Assembly (NCBI RefSeq): GCF_020329435.1
Contig: NZ_JAGKJK010000002.1
Coordinates: forward strand, 1-64,000
Direction of reading: 5' to 3'
Source of the DNA: Bradyrhizobium hereditatis
GTDB lineage: Bacteria; Pseudomonadota; Alphaproteobacteria; Rhizobiales; Xanthobacteraceae
Length of the DNA: 64,000 nt
The translations under genes and the position numbers were made by a program. Positions 61,964-64,000 of the stretch are shown piece after piece; the stretch's first letter is position 1; each line of letters starts with the position of its first letter. The notes under the pieces are model-generated. The model worked only from the letters and a program-made list of their open reading frames with translations. It was not told the origin of the DNA and did not search any database.

Positions 61964-62686
61964 TTAGAACCGCGTCGTCACATTGGTCAGCCATTCCGGA
62001 GAAACTTCAACCAGGAAGGCTTCGAGCGCTTTGTCCGCTCCCGAGATGACGAGCACGCCTGCGACGAGTAGCAGAAGACCGAGCGCAGATTTCATTCCGC
62101 TACCCGCAGCCAGCAATCGGCCGCGCCAGCGCGCGATCGTTTCCCGCGAAAGCCATCCCAACCCCACCAATGGCAGTGCCGCACCGACACCGAACGCGAG
62201 CATTGTCAGTGCCACCTGACCAAGATCCCTGCCCTGGGCGGCCAGCAACGACGCTGCGCCAAGCGTTGGCCCCACGCAAGGGCTCCATACGGCGCCCAGC
62301 AGGACCCCGATCCAAAACTGTCCGGCAACGCCGTTTGCGCGGCTCGTTGCCAGCCTGCTGTCGGCCCAATTTCCGATCGGACCTGCTGCAACCGCGATCT
62401 GCGCCTGTAACCGCGGAGCGACGAGCACGATGCCAACAAGCATGATCAGCGTCGCCGCGACGTAGCGCAGCCGGTCGCCATCCAATCCGATCGAGTGACC
62501 GGCCGTCGCCAGAAATAATCCGATGCCGACAAACGAGACGCACAACCCGGCAGCAAGCGCCAAAGGTCCCTGACGATGGCTCGATGCCGCGGCGGCCAGC
62601 ACGATTGGAACTATCGGCAGCACGCAAGGCGAGAGGATCGAAACGATTCCCGCAAGAAACGCCAAAGCCGTACTGCCGATCGTCAT
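61964..62686 (-). CDS. ccdA: CcdA-type thiol transporter (short DsbD homologue)
   Basis: The 240-residue protein has six helices. The first carries ALAFLAGIVSILSPCVLPIV with the redox Cys, and the fourth carries WIGVLLGAVWSPCVGPTLGA with its partner Cys. These two SPC(V)xP motifs are characteristic of CcdA, which passes electrons from cytoplasmic thioredoxin across the membrane. The thioredoxin-like gene 51 bases upstream is the likely periplasmic receiver. No cytochrome c maturation genes are adjacent. Confidence 0.85.
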   Translation of the reverse strand: MTIGSTALAFLAGIVSILSPCVLPIVPIVLAAAASSHRQGPLALAAGLCVSFVGIGLFLATAGHSIGLDGDRLRYVAATLIMLVGIVLVAPRLQAQIAVAAGPIGNWADSRLATSRANGVAGQFWIGVLLGAVWSPCVGPTLGAASLLAAQGRDLGQVALTMLAFGVGAALPLVGLGWLSRETIARWRGRLLAAGSGMKSALGLLLLVAGVLVISGADKALEAFLVEVSPEWLTNVTTRF

Positions 62687-62737
62687 CGCCGCTTTCCCAT
62701 TCCCAAGTCATCCTCGCCGGCGCGCTCGTCAACAAAG

Positions 62738-63130
62738 TCAAATGGCTTTTCCGACCATGGCGAAGATCGAATTCCGCCTGGTATCGCCAACCGAGCGGGC
62801 GGCTTCCTTGTCGCCCTTGAAGGCAATCAGCGTCGATTGCGCACGGACGCCGAACCGATTGAGCAGATCCTTCTGGCTGTCGAAATCGATGACGAAATAG
62901 ACGAGATCCTTGAATCTTGGATCGGCCCTCAGATCACTCAGGATCGGGGCCTGCGCTTTGCAAGTCGGGCACCACGGCGCATGAACTGCAATCAGAATTG
63001 GCTTGCCGGCTTTCTGGGCTGCAGCGAAGGCCTTGGCATCGAACGCAAACGCGTTATCCGCGAACGCCGGCGAAGCGGCGAGCGTTCCGGCAGCGAGCGC
63101 GGCTCCAAGAATGAATCGGCGGGTCAGCAT
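62738..63130 (-). CDS. exported thioredoxin-like protein
   Basis: From the ATG at 63130 (AAGGAGAATGCC upstream) the 130-residue product has a Tat/Sec-like signal (MLTRRFILGAALAAGTLAAS then PAFA) with a twin-Arg pair. The mature thioredoxin fold has the active site APWCPTCKAQAPILSDL and a cis-Pro replacement region around RAQSTLIAF. It lies directly upstream of ccdA, so CcdA probably keeps the WCPTC pair reduced for repair of periplasmic thiols. The cis-Pro loop carries Ser-Thr (AQSTLI), which is a common variant. The frame open to 63199 is not needed. Confidence 0.85.
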   Translation of the reverse strand: MLTRRFILGAALAAGTLAASPAFADNAFAFDAKAFAAAQKAGKPILIAVHAPWCPTCKAQAPILSDLRADPRFKDLVYFVIDFDSQKDLLNRFGVRAQSTLIAFKGDKEAARSVGDTRRNSIFAMVGKAI

Positions 63131-63338
63131 GGCATTCTCCTTGTTGATCTGCATAATTTCGTTTTGGAGGCCGCAAATGTTACGTGTGCGCTGCAGCATG
63201 GGCTTCGCTGGGGTTCACGACTGGAGGTTCGAGGCAACCGCGGCAAAGGTTACGGCCCGGCGGAAAATTCTTGTCTGTCGTCGCCGGATGGGCGGTGTAT
63301 CCAGACCGGGCATCGGGTGAGAAAACGTCACAGGAGCG

Positions 63339-64000
63339 TCACCGGAGCGCATCAAGCAGCGCCCTGGTTTCCCGCAGATCGGGCGTGTCGAAACCTTCTG
63401 TGAACCAGCCATAGGCTGGCGCGAGCAGATCATGGGCCTGCTGCGGCTTGCCCTGATCACGCCAGACCCGGGCCAAGCTGGTGGCGGCGCGCAGCTCCAG
63501 GGCCTTCGCTTTCTGGCGACCCGCCACTTCAAGCGCACGCCGAAAGCACGCTTCCACTTCGATCCCGTCGCTGCCTCGCCTTGCCACCGTCAGTTCCCCG
63601 ATCAAGCGATAGATTTCGGCTTCCCATCGCCGTTCACCAGTCTGCTCAACAGCGGCCGCAGCCTCGGCCAGCGCGGTCAATCCTTGCTCGATTTCTCCGG
63701 CCCGCGCCGAAGCTTCAGCCAGCAGCGCGAGATAATACGGTCGACGGATGCGCACGTTCGTCGTCTCGACGGCGGCGAGACCGCTGCGAGCTTCCGCGAT
63801 CGCTTCCACAGCCTGTCCGCGCTCCGCGATCGCCCAGCCCCGCAAGATGCTTCCCGCCGGGCGCGCCGCCACCGGCGCAGCGGCAGTTCGAGCTCTTCCT
63901 CGCGGCCGACCAGCGGGGTTAGACCGGCCGAATGGAAGGCTTCAAACCGGCTCTCGACGGCGCTCGACCGAAGCACCTGATAGGCCTGGACGGGCTGCGG
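63339..64000 (-). pseudogene. class III adenylate cyclase/AAA-ATPase-TPR protein, internally deleted
   Basis: Minus strand 64000-63875 encodes the linker and start of the ATPase domain of a large cyclase-ATPase protein (AYQVLRSSAVESRFEAFHSA, then GLTPLVGREEELELPLRRWR). Directly afterwards, in another frame, 63872-63339 encodes its C-terminal TPR-like part (SILRGWAIAERGQAVEAIAE, EIYRLIGELTVARRGSDGIE, DLRETRALLDALR). Several hundred residues of the ATPase domain, including the Walker A motif, are missing at the junction near 63870. The gene continues beyond the window, where its cyclase domain should lie. The product cannot be a complete ATPase. Confidence 0.7.

Noticed and set aside
63432..63980. 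182-codon plus-strand frame at the right edge
   Set aside because: Antisense to the cyclase-ATPase pseudogene and without a domain.

Overview
The window reads as chromosomal DNA of a Bradyrhizobium/Rhodopseudomonas-like alphaproteobacterium (order Rhizobiales). The evidence is high GC, family-level resemblance of most proteins, typical Rhizobiales modules (a pap2-cupin-DUF3147 operon, DUF2243, CsbD, a Spy/CpxP protein, a C4-dicarboxylate-type TRAP operon) and the dispersed intergenic palindromes common in these genomes. The genus is inferred by recall of family resemblance; no database was searched.

Layout. 1-5.2 kb: an IS1182-type transposase tail, a DUF2243 membrane protein, a damaged DUF1127-fusion gene with partial and partly inverted duplicates, a winged-helix/TPR regulator, and two copies of a 94-bp repeat. 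5.2-7.9 kb: a polyhydroxyalkanoate-type locus, with a CopG regulator translationally coupled to an esterase/depolymerase and divergent from a PhaC-like hydrolase; a perfect 18-bp palindrome lies between them. 8-12.2 kb: small stress and membrane proteins and a FAD-Rieske oxidoreductase. 12.3-20.2 kb: a gene graveyard (hlyD, resolvase, Fic, GGDEF-EAL, IS1182, SRAP and manC fragments) around an operon of PAP2 phosphatase, cupin and two DUF3147 proteins.

20.4-50.7 kb: a large exopolysaccharide locus. It holds an initiating sugar-phosphate transferase, GDP-mannose 3,5-epimerase-like protein, ExoF-like export protein, UDP-xylose synthase, LuxR-type regulator with a degenerate receiver, a five-gene cassette (cytidylyltransferase, PIG-L deacetylase, NAD-epimerase, RmlC-like epimerase, SAF-domain dehydrogenase), Wzz-like protein, flippase, Wzy-like polymerase, AsnB plus GMC oxidoreductase, beta-helix protein, GT2, methyltransferase, WecG-type glycosyltransferase and nucleotide-sugar dehydrogenase. 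It ends with a protein carrying a duplicated cysteine-rich domain and a membrane-anchored coiled coil built from 85-residue repeats. The set is consistent with Wzx/Wzy-type assembly of a polymer containing unusual sugars.

51-64 kb: LysR, phaC and MFS remnants beside tRNA-Lys(CTT), an orphan TAXI-type binding protein, Spy/CpxP protein, dctPQM TRAP operon, an intergenic-repeat field, DUF3237 protein, a CcdA-thioredoxin pair, and an internally deleted cyclase/ATPase pseudogene at the right edge.

An unusual number of genes carry single-base indels, some at short homopolymers. Real decay and sequencing error cannot be told apart from this sequence alone.
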